NCBI RefSeq assembly: GCF_021261325.1
Contig: NZ_JAJSBI010000001.1
Span: forward strand, 124,001-188,000
DNA length: 64,000 bases
Reading direction: 5' to 3'
Source of the DNA: Streptomyces guryensis
GTDB lineage: Bacteria > Actinomycetota > Actinomycetes > Streptomycetales > Streptomycetaceae
This document shows, one piece after another, positions 7,612-15,802 of the stretch. The position numbers were made by a program, and so were the translations under genes. Every line of letters begins with the position of its first letter. Within the stretch, counting starts at the first letter, position 1. The notes below the pieces were generated by a model, which was not told where the DNA came from, searched no databases, and was given only the letters and a program-made list of their open reading frames with translations.

Positions 7612-8769
7612 GTGACACGCAAGACGGTGCGTATCGCCATGAACGGCGTGACCGGGCGCATGGGCTACCGCCAGCACCTGGTCCGTTCCATCCTTGCCAT
7701 CCGCGAACAGGGCGGCCTCGATCTGGGCGACGGCACCGTGCTGTGGCCGGAGCCGATCCTGGTCGGCCGCCGCGAGCACGCCCTGCGCGCGCTCGCCGAG
7801 CAGCACGGTCTGGACCCGGAGAACATCTCGACCGACGTCGACGCGGTCCTCGCCGATCCGACCGTCGAGATCTACTTCGACGCCCAGGTGACCTCGGCCC
7901 GCGAGGAGGCGATCAAGAAGGCGATCGCGGCGGGCAAGCACATCTACACCGAGAAGCCGACCGCGACCGGCCTGGAGGGCGCCCTGGAGCTGGCGCGCCT
8001 CGCGAACGAAGCGGGCATCAAGCACGGCGTCGTCCAGGACAAGCTCTTCCTCCCGGGCCTGCTGAAGCTCAAGCGCCTCATCGACGGCGGCTTCTTCGGC
8101 CGGATCCTGTCCATCCGCGGCGAGTTCGGCTACTGGGTCTTCGAGGGCGACTGGCAGACCGCCCAGCGCCCGTCCTGGAACTACCGCGCCGAGGACGGCG
8201 GTGGCATCGTCGTCGACATGTTCCCGCACTGGGAGTACGTGCTCCACGAGCTGTTCGGCCGCGTGAAGTCCGTCCAGGCCCTCACCGCCACCCACATCCC
8301 GCAGCGCTGGGACGAGAACGACAAGCCCTACGACGCCACCGCCGACGACGCCGCGTACGGCATCTTCGAGCTCGACGGCGGCGCGATCGCCCAGATCAAC
8401 TCCAGCTGGGCCGTGCGCGTCAACCGCGACGAGCTGGTGGAGTTCCAGGTCGACGGCACCGAGGGCTCGGCGGTCGCGGGCCTGCGCAACTGCCGTGTCC
8501 AGCACCGCAGCCTGACCCCCAAGCCGGTCTGGAACCCCGACATCCCGGCCACCTACTCCTTCCGCGACCAGTGGCAGGAGGTCCCGGACAACGACGAGTT
8601 CGACAACGGCTTCAAGGCCCAGTGGGAGCTCTTCCTCAAGCACGTCTACGCCGGTGCCGACTACCACTGGGACCTCCTCGCCGGCGCCCGCGGTGTGCAG
8701 CTCGCGGAGCTGGGCCTGAAGTCCTCGGCCCAGGGCGTCCGCATCGACGTACCGGAGATCGCCCTGTGA
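7612..8769 (+). CDS. Gfo/Idh/MocA family oxidoreductase
   Basis: This 385-residue protein is an NAD(P)-dependent sugar or cyclitol dehydrogenase-like enzyme. It begins with a Rossmann segment (VRIAMNGVTGRMGYRQH), has the family signature KHIYTEKPTATGLEGAL (the Glu-Lys-Pro catalytic region) and a C-terminal alpha/beta substrate domain. GTG 7612 is preferred over an upstream in-frame GTG at 7585 because AAGGGA lies just ahead of it. Its stop overlaps the next start (GTGA). I infer it oxidises a cyclitol or sugar whose product is processed by the next two enzymes. Confidence 0.85.
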   Translation: MTRKTVRIAMNGVTGRMGYRQHLVRSILAIREQGGLDLGDGTVLWPEPILVGRREHALRALAEQHGLDPENISTDVDAVLADPTVEIYFDAQVTSAREEAIKKAIAAGKHIYTEKPTATGLEGALELARLANEAGIKHGVVQDKLFLPGLLKLKRLIDGGFFGRILSIRGEFGYWVFEGDWQTAQRPSWNYRAEDGGGIVVDMFPHWEYVLHELFGRVKSVQALTATHIPQRWDENDKPYDATADDAAYGIFELDGGAIAQINSSWAVRVNRDELVEFQVDGTEGSAVAGLRNCRVQHRSLTPKPVWNPDIPATYSFRDQWQEVPDNDEFDNGFKAQWELFLKHVYAGADYHWDLLAGARGVQLAELGLKSSAQGVRIDVPEIAL

Positions 8770-9920
8770 CCATCCAACTCCCCGACTTCGAGGGTGGGCT
8801 GAGGGCGTACGAGCCCCGCCCCGAGCCCCTCGCCGTCACTCCCGGCGCGCCGCCCTTCACCTCCCGTACGGTCTTCTCGGCCGCGCACGTCGTCGCCGAC
8901 CCGTTCGCGGACGTGTCGCCCGACGCGCCCGCCGCCGTCGACTGGGACGCCACCCTCGCCTTCCGCCGGCACCTGTGGTCCCACGGGCTCGGGGTCGCCG
9001 AGGCCATGGACACCGCCCAGCGCGGCATGGGCCTGGACTGGGCGGGCGCGGCCGAGCTGATCCGCCGCAGCGCCGCCGAGGCCAAGGCGGTCGGCGGCCG
9101 GATCGCCTGCGGCGTCGGCACGGACCAGATCACCGCCGGGTCTCTCGTGGAGGTCCGGACGGCCTACGAGGAGCAGCTCGCCCTCGTGGAGGAGTCCGGC
9201 GCGCAGGCCATCCTGATGGCCTCCCGCGCGCTGGCCGCCGCCGCGTCCGGACCCGAGGACTACCTGGAGGTCTACGGCCACCTCCTGCGCCAGGCCACCG
9301 AGCCGGTGGTCCTGCACTGGCTCGGCCCGATGTTCGACCCGGCGCTGGAGGGCTACTGGGGCTCGTCCGACCTGGACGCGGCCACCGACACCTTCCTGGA
9401 GGTCATCACCGCGCACCCGGACAAGGTGGAGGGCATCAAGGTCTCCCTGCTGGACGCCCAGCGGGAGATCGACATCCGCCGCCGGCTCCCGCAGGGCGTC
9501 CGCTGCTACACGGGTGACGACTTCAACTACCCCGAGCTGATCGCCGGCGACGAGAAGGGCTTCAGCCACGCCCTGCTCGGCATCTTCGACCCGCTTGGCC
9601 CGCTGGCGGCTCAGGCGGTACGGGTCCTGGACACGGGTGACGTGGCGGGCTTCCGTGCCCTGCTCGACCCGACCGTCGAACTCTCCCGCCACCTCTTCCA
9701 GACCCCGACCCGCTTCTACAAGACGGGCGTGGTCTTCCTCGCCTGGCTGGCCGGCCACCAGTCGCACTTCACCATGGTCGGCGGCCTCCAGTCGGCCCGC
9801 TCCCTCCCGCACTTCGCCCGCGCCTACGAACTCGCCGACGGCCTGGGCCTGTTCCCGGACCCGAAACTGGCGGAGGAGCGGATGAAGAACCTTCTCGCCC
9901 TGTACGGAGTGACCCAGTGA
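8766..9920 (+). CDS. DUF993 family protein (aldolase-like TIM barrel)
   Basis: This 384-residue protein matches the DUF993 family, which I remember as resembling dihydrodipicolinate synthase and as often placed beside Gfo/Idh enzymes. Features are FTSRTVFSAAHVVADPFAD near residue 40, DWDATLAFRRHLWSHGLGVAEAMDTAQRGMGLDW, a probable barrel lysine at EGIKVSLLD, and FYKTGVVFLAWLAGHQSHFTMVGG. The GTG at 8766 overlaps the upstream stop by four bases and its own stop overlaps the next GTG, so all three genes are translationally coupled. No characterised reaction is known to me; I infer carbon-carbon bond cleavage or formation on a keto-sugar. Confidence 0.82.
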   Translation: MTIQLPDFEGGLRAYEPRPEPLAVTPGAPPFTSRTVFSAAHVVADPFADVSPDAPAAVDWDATLAFRRHLWSHGLGVAEAMDTAQRGMGLDWAGAAELIRRSAAEAKAVGGRIACGVGTDQITAGSLVEVRTAYEEQLALVEESGAQAILMASRALAAAASGPEDYLEVYGHLLRQATEPVVLHWLGPMFDPALEGYWGSSDLDAATDTFLEVITAHPDKVEGIKVSLLDAQREIDIRRRLPQGVRCYTGDDFNYPELIAGDEKGFSHALLGIFDPLGPLAAQAVRVLDTGDVAGFRALLDPTVELSRHLFQTPTRFYKTGVVFLAWLAGHQSHFTMVGGLQSARSLPHFARAYELADGLGLFPDPKLAEERMKNLLALYGVTQ

Positions 9921-10750
9921 CCGGCGACCTCTCCCGCTTCTCCATCAACCAGATGACGGTGAAGCAGCTGTCGTTGCCCGAACTGGTCGACTCCTGCCTG
10001 GAGTTGGGCGTACCGGGCGTGGGCCTGTGGCGCGAACCGGTCCAGTCCCACGGCGTGGAGGAGACGGCGAAGCTCATCCGCGACGCGGGTCTGACCGTCA
10101 CCACCCTCTGCCGCGGCGGCTTCTTCACGGCGATCGACCCGGCGGAGCGTGCGGCCGCACTGGACGACAACCGGCGCGCGATCGACGAGGCGGCCACCCT
10201 GGGAACGGACACCCTGGTCCTGGTCTCCGGCGGCCTGCCATCGGGCTCCAAGGACCTGCACGGCGCCCGGGAGCGCATCGCGGACGCACTCGGCGAGCTG
10301 GGCCCGTACGCCGAGCAGCACGGCGTACGCCTGGCCATCGAGCCGCTCCACCCGATGTACGCCGCCGACCGCTGTGTGGTCTCGACGCTGGCCCAGGCGC
10401 TCGACCTCGCGGAACGCTTTCCCGCCCACCAGGTCGGCGTCACCGTCGACACGTACCACATCTGGTGGGACGACCACGCGCCCGCGCAGATCGCCCGCGC
10501 GGGTGCGGGCGGCCGTATCCACACCTTCCAGCTCGCCGACTGGACCACGCCGCTGCCGGAGGGTGTGCTCACCGGCCGCGGGCAGATCGGGGACGGCTCG
10601 ATCGACATGCGGGAGTGGAAGGGGTACGTGGAGGCCGCCGGATACACCGGTCCCATCGAGGTCGAGCTCTTCAACGACGGGTTGTGGGCGCGGGACGGCC
10701 GGGAGGTGCTGGCGGAGACGGCCGCGCGCTTCGTGGAGCACGCCGCCTGA
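9917..10750 (+). CDS. Sugar phosphate isomerase/epimerase (TIM barrel)
   Basis: This 277-residue xylose-isomerase-like barrel shows the metal-ligand positions of the family: LAIEPLHPM (Glu), VTVDTYHIWWDD (Asp, His), IHTFQLADW (His or Gln region) and IEVELFND (Glu). It closes the coupled three-gene operon with GTGA overlaps. The set dehydrogenase, aldolase-like protein and isomerase is typical of a minor cyclitol or rare-sugar pathway. It is one of three such barrels in the window (others at 3.4 and 33.5 kb). Confidence 0.82.
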   Translation: MTGDLSRFSINQMTVKQLSLPELVDSCLELGVPGVGLWREPVQSHGVEETAKLIRDAGLTVTTLCRGGFFTAIDPAERAAALDDNRRAIDEAATLGTDTLVLVSGGLPSGSKDLHGARERIADALGELGPYAEQHGVRLAIEPLHPMYAADRCVVSTLAQALDLAERFPAHQVGVTVDTYHIWWDDHAPAQIARAGAGGRIHTFQLADWTTPLPEGVLTGRGQIGDGSIDMREWKGYVEAAGYTGPIEVELFNDGLWARDGREVLAETAARFVEHAA

Positions 10751-10802
10751 CCGCACCGGAACAATGCGCTGGAACCGCATAGAGGTTCGTGCAGAATTTG
10801 AA

Positions 10803-11283
10803 TCCTCCCCCTCGTAAACGAGGGGGATCCCTGGCGCAGGCTGCCTCCGGGAGCGGCGCTCCCGGAGGTCTTACGCCGTCGGCGCCAGCCGGGTTGAGAC
10901 CAGCCCGGACGAGCATCACGCGGGCGGGGTTCTTGTCTCTGGGGGAGACGGATCCGCACGCGGTGCAGGTATACGTTCGTTCCGACAGCGGCAGGGCGTG
11001 CTTGGCTCTCGCTCCGCAGTCGCCGCAGTCCATGGTGGTGTGGGCCGGGTGCACCAGGCGCACGATCCGGCCGTGTTTGCGGGCCATCTCGGGCAGGGCC
11101 CTTTTCGTGGCGCCGATCGCGGCGTCAGCGGACTTGCGGGCCATCGTCGACTTCGCGAGGAACCTGGGCCGGAAGTCTTCCACCGCCATCGCGTCGTGGT
11201 CGCGGGCCACATGCTTGGCCCACTTGCGGCCGGTGTCCTGGCGTTGCCGGGCGATCTTCGCGGCCATGCGCGTGCGGTTCTGA
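10803..11283 (-). pseudogene. Truncated TnpB (RNA-guided nuclease) C-terminal fragment
   Basis: The translation shows the C-terminal half of TnpB: AVEDFRPRFLAK (RuvC-II glutamate), PAHTTMDCGDCGARAKHALPLSERTYTCTACGSVSPRDKNPARVML (four-cysteine zinc ribbon plus RuvC-III aspartate). The N-terminal half with the first RuvC aspartate is gone; the frame abuts the EspI-like gene. The frame has no native stop and runs on into flanking sequence. It cannot be a working nuclease, though its terminal RNA hairpin is intact. Confidence 0.78.
10806..10827 (-). other. Right-end hairpin of the TnpB element
   Basis: A nine-base stem (TCCCCCTCG with CGAGGGGGA) and a four-base loop mark the element terminus. 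In intact elements this region forms the 3' part of the guide RNA; here it is only a relic mark. Confidence 0.6.
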
Positions 11284-11295
11284 TGCCGCCGGTGG

Positions 11296-12660
11296 TCAGT
11301 GCGCCCGCACCGCCCGGTGCAGGGCCTCTGCCGCCAGCCGCATGGCCGCGTCCTGGGCGGCCCGGCCGAGCAGATCGGTTCGGATGGGGCCGCCGCCGGC
11401 CAGATGGCGGTCGTACGGCAGGACGACGACGGGAACACCCGTCTCCTTCAGGTGCGCGGTGGCAGCCTTCACGTCGAGGATCATGTCGGGCGAGCTCGCG
11501 GTGAGGGCCACCACGGTCGCCGAGAGCGCGGAATGCGGCAACTGCCCCAGCCAGTCCAGCACTTGCCGGGTCGCGCCGACGCCCTCCGCGGTCGTGGGCG
11601 CGACCACCACACGAGCGTGTGCGGTGTCCATCGCCGTACGCGCGACGTCACCGGGCAGCGTCTCGCAGTCGACGACCGTCACGGAGAAGTAGCGCCGCAG
11701 CGCCAGGGTCACGGTCCGGTACGTCCGTACGTCCAAGGGGGCGCCGACCTTCCCCTGGCTCCCGGGCAGCAGCCAGCCGCCGTCGGCCACCGGCACCAAG
11801 TACCCGGTCACATGGGTCAGTTGCATGGCCGGCGTCAGAATCCGGGCGAGGTCGGCGCACGACCACCGCACCGACTCCGCACCCATCCGCACCGGAAGCG
11901 TGCCCAGCGCGGAGTCCGCCTCCAGCGTGAGCACCGGGTCGTGCCGGTAGTGGTTGAAGGTACGGCCGAGCAGCGCGGCGACGGTCGACTTGCCGACACC
12001 TCCGCGGATGGACGTGACGGCGATGACCCGCCCGGTGGTCACCGGTTGCTGCAACTCCCGGGCGATCCGCGTCTGTTCGGCCACGTCCTGCGAGGCGGAG
12101 GTGGCCAGCCGACGGAGCGTACGGCCGGTGCGATGGGCGAGCGAGTCGCCGTGGTGGGGGCGGCCGAGGGCGAGGGCCAGACGGGGGTCGAGGGTGGGCA
12201 GGGTTTCGGGGGTGGAGGTGCGTGTGGCGGGAGATGAAGGGGCGGCGGGCACGGGGACGGAGACCGTCGGCCTGGGCGCCGTGACGGGCGGAGTGGGCCG
12301 GGCTGCGGGGAGTGGGGGCGGAGCGGCCGCGGGGGGCTGGGGCGGAGCCGGGCTGTACTGCGGGGCGGGAGCGGTTGTCGCGGGCATGGGGCCGGCCGCG
12401 GGGGCCGACTGCCCTGCACCAGCGGTCGGCTGCTCCTCTCGTGCCGAGTGCACGAGACGCAGGGTGGGCTCGCCGCCGGGTCCGGGAAGGGCAGGATCCG
12501 CTGCTACGACGGCCTCGCCCGAAGGCGCCGGAGCCGGCTGCTCCTCCGGCTGCTGCTCCGGCTGTCCGAGCTGGAACAGCGCGTCGCGCCGCCAGTCGTC
12601 GCTGTCGTCCTGCGGCTCCCGCTCCCGCGCCTGATCCTGCTCCTGTTCCCCGTGAACCAT
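11296..12660 (-). CDS. EspI-like ParA/MinD ATPase with proline-rich N-terminus
   Basis: This 454-residue protein has a disordered Pro/Ala/Gln-rich first 180 residues, then a P-loop ATPase of the ParA/MinD class. The Walker A reads RGGVGKST near residue 220, and VTVVDCETLPG is the Walker B/switch strand. The architecture matches EspI of the mycobacterial ESX-1 locus, which lies beside eccD there too. The gene starts 13 bases after eccD on the same strand. I infer a regulatory or assembly ATPase for type VII secretion. A plain partition ATPase is less likely, since there is no ParB or parS nearby. Confidence 0.75.
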   Translation of the reverse strand: MVHGEQEQDQAREREPQDDSDDWRRDALFQLGQPEQQPEEQPAPAPSGEAVVAADPALPGPGGEPTLRLVHSAREEQPTAGAGQSAPAAGPMPATTAPAPQYSPAPPQPPAAAPPPLPAARPTPPVTAPRPTVSVPVPAAPSSPATRTSTPETLPTLDPRLALALGRPHHGDSLAHRTGRTLRRLATSASQDVAEQTRIARELQQPVTTGRVIAVTSIRGGVGKSTVAALLGRTFNHYRHDPVLTLEADSALGTLPVRMGAESVRWSCADLARILTPAMQLTHVTGYLVPVADGGWLLPGSQGKVGAPLDVRTYRTVTLALRRYFSVTVVDCETLPGDVARTAMDTAHARVVVAPTTAEGVGATRQVLDWLGQLPHSALSATVVALTASSPDMILDVKAATAHLKETGVPVVVLPYDRHLAGGGPIRTDLLGRAAQDAAMRLAAEALHRAVRAH

Positions 12661-12673
12661 GCCGTCCCGTCCC

Positions 12674-14062
12674 CTAAGCGATGGTGCCGAGCAGCCGCCC
12701 GTACACGCCGAAGACCCCGATGAGCAGCGGAAGCAGAGCGATCACGCCGACGGACTCCAGCAGGTCACCTGCTCGCCGCAGCAGCACCCGGACCTGCTCG
12801 GCGGGCTGTACGACGAGCGAGGCGAGCGACAGCCCGCCCAGCGCCGCGAGCACGACCAGGGCCGGCCCCGTCGCACCGGACCGCTCCACCCACACCGCCA
12901 ACAGGCGTACGGCCACCACGGCGGCACCCGCCAGCAGCACCACCACTTCGGCGACCAGTGGAAAAGCCCGCGCCCGCAGGGCCACCACCACCGACGTGAC
13001 GACGGCGAGCAGCACAGCCCACACGGAGGGCGCACGCAGCGCCCAGACCCCCGCCACGGTCGCCGACACGGCCGCGGTGACGGTGGCGAGCACCAGCCCG
13101 CGATGGGCGGCCGTCAGTGCCGCGGACACCTCGTACCGGCTCACGGAGACGCCGCCGGCCCGCCGGTCGTCGAGCCCGGACAGCCCGGAGGTCATGAGCG
13201 CGAGCCGCGGCAGCACACCCAGGACGACGACGGAGACGACGGCGAGCACCGCCCCCACCCGTGCCTGCTGCCCGGCCGTCCCCGCTCCCGACTGCAGGGC
13301 GACGGCGCCCTCCCAGCCGAGGACGGTGACGGCGACGGCGCCCGCGCCGACCAGCGCACCGCGCCCCCACCGGGTGAACAGGCCCAGCAGCACGAGCGTC
13401 ACCGCACCCACCGCGGCCGGCGCACCCACGTGCAGCGCACCGGACCAGTGGAGGTCATCGGCGAGCGCGGAGGCCCCGAGGGCACCGAGCACCCCGGCCG
13501 TGCAGATCAACGTGCCGGCGATCCCGTCCTGCCGCCTGCCACGCCCCACCAGGGCCCCGGCGCCGCCGGCGACGGCAGCGAGGACGAGCAACGCAGCCGC
13601 GACGACGGACGCGTCGTAGGCGCTCCGCGCGAAGATCCCGCCCGCAGCGGCCCATGCCATGGTCGCCAGGCCGGCGACGAGACGCAGCGACTCGGGCCCC
13701 CATCGTCGTGCCCGCCCGCCGAGATCCTCCGCTGCCTCGTCGCTCACGTCGTGGACGACGGGCGCGGACGGAGCATCCCCGGCCCGCCCGAGCCGCAGCA
13801 GGGCGCCGTCACGGATCCCGGCGGACTCAAGGCTGCTGTCGTGACCGAGCGCGGACCCGTCCACGGTCACCAGATGCCGCGACTCGGGCCGCTCACCCAC
13901 CCGGTCGCCCAGCACCCGCAGAATCTCGGGCAACAACACCCCGACCGGCTCCCGGGCCGGCAACACGAGATCCACCCGACGCCGCTCCCCGACGAGGGTG
14001 ACGCGACTCAGAGCAACTGCGGACCCGTTGGCCGCCGCACGACTCAAGGCCCCCGCAGACAT
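12674..14062 (-). CDS. eccD: Type VII secretion integral membrane protein EccD
   Basis: This 462-residue protein has an N-terminal ubiquitin-like (YukD-type) domain of about 90 residues (VALSRVTLVGERRRVDLVLP through GALLRLG) and then about 11 hydrophobic segments filling the rest. This is the EccD architecture, the channel-forming component of ESX/type VII secretion. The chosen ATG 14062 starts at MSAGALSR; an upstream start would add unconserved residues. The EspI-like ATPase follows 13 bases later. EccB, EccC, EccE, mycosin and WXG100 genes are not in the window, so the pair is separated from any complete system here. Confidence 0.8.
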   Translation of the reverse strand: MSAGALSRAAANGSAVALSRVTLVGERRRVDLVLPAREPVGVLLPEILRVLGDRVGERPESRHLVTVDGSALGHDSSLESAGIRDGALLRLGRAGDAPSAPVVHDVSDEAAEDLGGRARRWGPESLRLVAGLATMAWAAAGGIFARSAYDASVVAAALLVLAAVAGGAGALVGRGRRQDGIAGTLICTAGVLGALGASALADDLHWSGALHVGAPAAVGAVTLVLLGLFTRWGRGALVGAGAVAVTVLGWEGAVALQSGAGTAGQQARVGAVLAVVSVVVLGVLPRLALMTSGLSGLDDRRAGGVSVSRYEVSAALTAAHRGLVLATVTAAVSATVAGVWALRAPSVWAVLLAVVTSVVVALRARAFPLVAEVVVLLAGAAVVAVRLLAVWVERSGATGPALVVLAALGGLSLASLVVQPAEQVRVLLRRAGDLLESVGVIALLPLLIGVFGVYGRLLGTIA

Positions 14063-14374
14063 CACGTGTTCGAACCTATCACCGGGTGGGGGACGACCCG
14101 CCGGACTAGCCCAGCCTCGCCCCAAGGCTGCACGGAACCTCCCTACGACGCCTGCACAGAGCCCCCATACGGGCCCTTCTCCGCGGCGCCGAAAAATTCT
14201 CAAGACGCCGTACAACCCTTCCCCCACCTCGCCGGTCGTACTTGGCATCAGGACTTCTCGGAGGGGGATCTGGGGGGATCGCGGGGGTTCTGATGTTGGA
14301 GGGGAAAAGCCGAGGGGGCCCGGTCCAGGACCGGGCCCCCTCGAATTTGTGCGCCTTCCGCCTTCCGGACGTCC
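14063..14374. other. Gene-free interval between eccD and rbsD
   Basis: It contains the eccD 5' region and, at 14311-14343, the rbs operon terminator. Short reading frames here have no ribosome-binding site or recognisable product. Confidence 0.6.
14311..14343 (-). terminator. Terminator of the ribose operon
   Basis: A 16-base perfect inverted repeat (arms 14311-14326 and 14328-14343, CGAGGGGGCCCGG core) lies 32 bases after the rbsD stop, with a short T-run (CTTTTCC) after it on the minus strand. Confidence 0.8.
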
Positions 14375-14764
14375 TCAGAAGAACACCCCACAGCGCAGCA
14401 GCACATTCGCGTACGGCCGCGCTTCCCCCGTCCGTACGACCAGCCGCGCGCCCCCCGACAGCTCCTTGAGCCGCTCGTGCGGGACCAGGTCCAGCCCGGG
14501 GAAGCGGCCGTCCAGCAGCTCCGAAGCCGCCGGGTTCGCTTCCCGTACCTCGGCCGCCGCCGTCGCGCCCTCCACCACCAGCTCCGCCAGCAGACCGTCG
14601 ACCACCTCCGCGAAGGACGGCACCCCGGCGCGGAACGCCAGGTCCACGACCCGCGGACCCGGCGGTATCGGCATGCCCGCGTCGCACACCAGCACCCCGT
14701 CCCCGTGGCCCAGTTCGGCCAGCGCGCCGGAGAGATGACGGTTCAGGATTCCCGTCTTCTTCAC
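14375..14764 (-). CDS. rbsD: D-ribose pyranase
   Basis: This 129-residue protein is RbsD, which interconverts beta-pyranose and beta-furanose ribose so that ribokinase receives the furanose form. The N-terminus KTGILNRHLSGALAELGHGD carries the catalytic His in GHGD, followed by CDAGMPIPP and, at the C-terminus, RTGEARPYANVLLRCGVFF. The GTG start overlaps the ribokinase stop (GTGA), and the operon terminator follows. It is the last gene of the operon. Confidence 0.92.
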   Translation of the reverse strand: MKKTGILNRHLSGALAELGHGDGVLVCDAGMPIPPGPRVVDLAFRAGVPSFAEVVDGLLAELVVEGATAAAEVREANPAASELLDGRFPGLDLVPHERLKELSGGARLVVRTGEARPYANVLLRCGVFF

Positions 14765-15663
14765 AGGGCGTCGACCTCCTCTGCCGTCGGGAAGGACACC
14801 TGCGCGCCCTCCTTGGTGACGGCGGCCGCGCCGACGCGGGCCGCGTACGTCGCGGCGTCCGCGAGGGACGCGCCCGACCCCAGCCGGAACGCCAGCGCCG
14901 CCGTGAACGCGTCGCCCGCACCCGTCGTGTCCACGGCGTCCACCTTCACCGGAGGCACCCGCGTCACCCCGGCCGACGAAGCCACCAGCGCGCCCTCCGC
15001 GCCCAGGGTGACCACGACCGAGCGCGGGCCCTTGGCGAGCAGCAGCCGCGCCCAGTCCTCCGGGCGGTCGGAGACACACGCGTCACCGAGGACCACCTTC
15101 GCCTCGTGCTCGTTGACGATCAGCGGGTCGCAGGCCGCCAGCACCTCGGGCGGCAGCGGCCGTGGCGGGGACGGGTTCAGCACGAAGCGGTTGTCCGGCG
15201 CCAGATTCCGTACCACCTCCACGACCGACTCCAGCGGGATCTCCAGCTGGGTCGAGACCACCCGCGAGGCCAGGAAGAGGCTCGCGGCGGTCCGGACGTC
15301 CTGCGGGGTCAGCCGGCCGTTCGCACCCGGCGACACCACGATGCTGTTGTCCCCGGACGGGTCGACGGTGATGAGCGCGACCCCCGTCGGCGCCCCGCCC
15401 ACCAGCACCCCCACGGTGTCGACACCGGCCGCCTGCTGCGAGTCGAGGAGCAGCCGGCCGTACGCGTCGTCGCCCACCCGGGCCAGCAGGACCGTACGGG
15501 CCCCGAGGCGGGCGGCGGCGACGGCCTGGTTCGCGCCCTTGCCACCCGGATGGACGGCCAGGTCGGAGCCGAGCACCGTCTCGCCTGCGCCCGGCCGCCG
15601 CTCGACGCCGATCACCAGGTCGGCGTTGGCGGATCCCACGACCAGCAGGTCGTAGTCGTACAT
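14761..15663 (-). CDS. rbsK: Ribokinase
   Basis: This 300-residue PfkB-family kinase phosphorylates ribose at O5. It shows the first PfkB signature VHPGGKGANQAVAAARLG near residue 40, the second signature DTTGAGDAFTAALAF (catalytic Asp of GAGD) near 245, and LNPSPP and NEHEA in the middle. ATG 15663 fits the family start (YDYDLLVVGSANADLV). There is a 139-base gap after the permease fusion gene and a GTGA overlap with rbsD. Confidence 0.92.
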   Translation of the reverse strand: MYDYDLLVVGSANADLVIGVERRPGAGETVLGSDLAVHPGGKGANQAVAAARLGARTVLLARVGDDAYGRLLLDSQQAAGVDTVGVLVGGAPTGVALITVDPSGDNSIVVSPGANGRLTPQDVRTAASLFLASRVVSTQLEIPLESVVEVVRNLAPDNRFVLNPSPPRPLPPEVLAACDPLIVNEHEAKVVLGDACVSDRPEDWARLLLAKGPRSVVVTLGAEGALVASSAGVTRVPPVKVDAVDTTGAGDAFTAALAFRLGSGASLADAATYAARVGAAAVTKEGAQVSFPTAEEVDAL

Positions 15664-15802
15664 CAAATGACTCCCCTGAGAGATGATGAGAGATGACCTG
15701 AGGCGGGCGTCCGTCGCCACCGGGCAACCACCTGTGCAACCCCCGGCACCCGGGCGACGACCGCCCACCTCTTCCCCATGTCGCCGTGTCGTCGGCCGGT
15801 TC

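Larger units (their letters stand above)
10795..11295 (-). mobile_element. Relic of an IS200/IS605-type (IS1341-like) TnpB element
   Basis: Only the right part of a TnpB-encoding element remains, between the isomerase gene and the ParA-like gene. It holds a truncated tnpB and, at the end, a perfect stem CCCCCTCG/CGAGGGGG with a TAAA loop, followed on the element strand by GGATTCAA. This is the usual hairpin and terminus of such elements and of the associated guide-RNA scaffold. The left end and any tnpA are missing. Confidence 0.7.

Noticed and set aside
11296..12660. Chromosome partition ParA
   Set aside because: The P-loop fits, but the long proline-rich N-terminus, coupling to eccD and absence of ParB or parS favour an EspI-like role.
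12659..14293. Open frame of 544 codons on the plus strand
   Set aside because: Antisense to eccD; Pro/Gln/His-rich artefact of GC bias.
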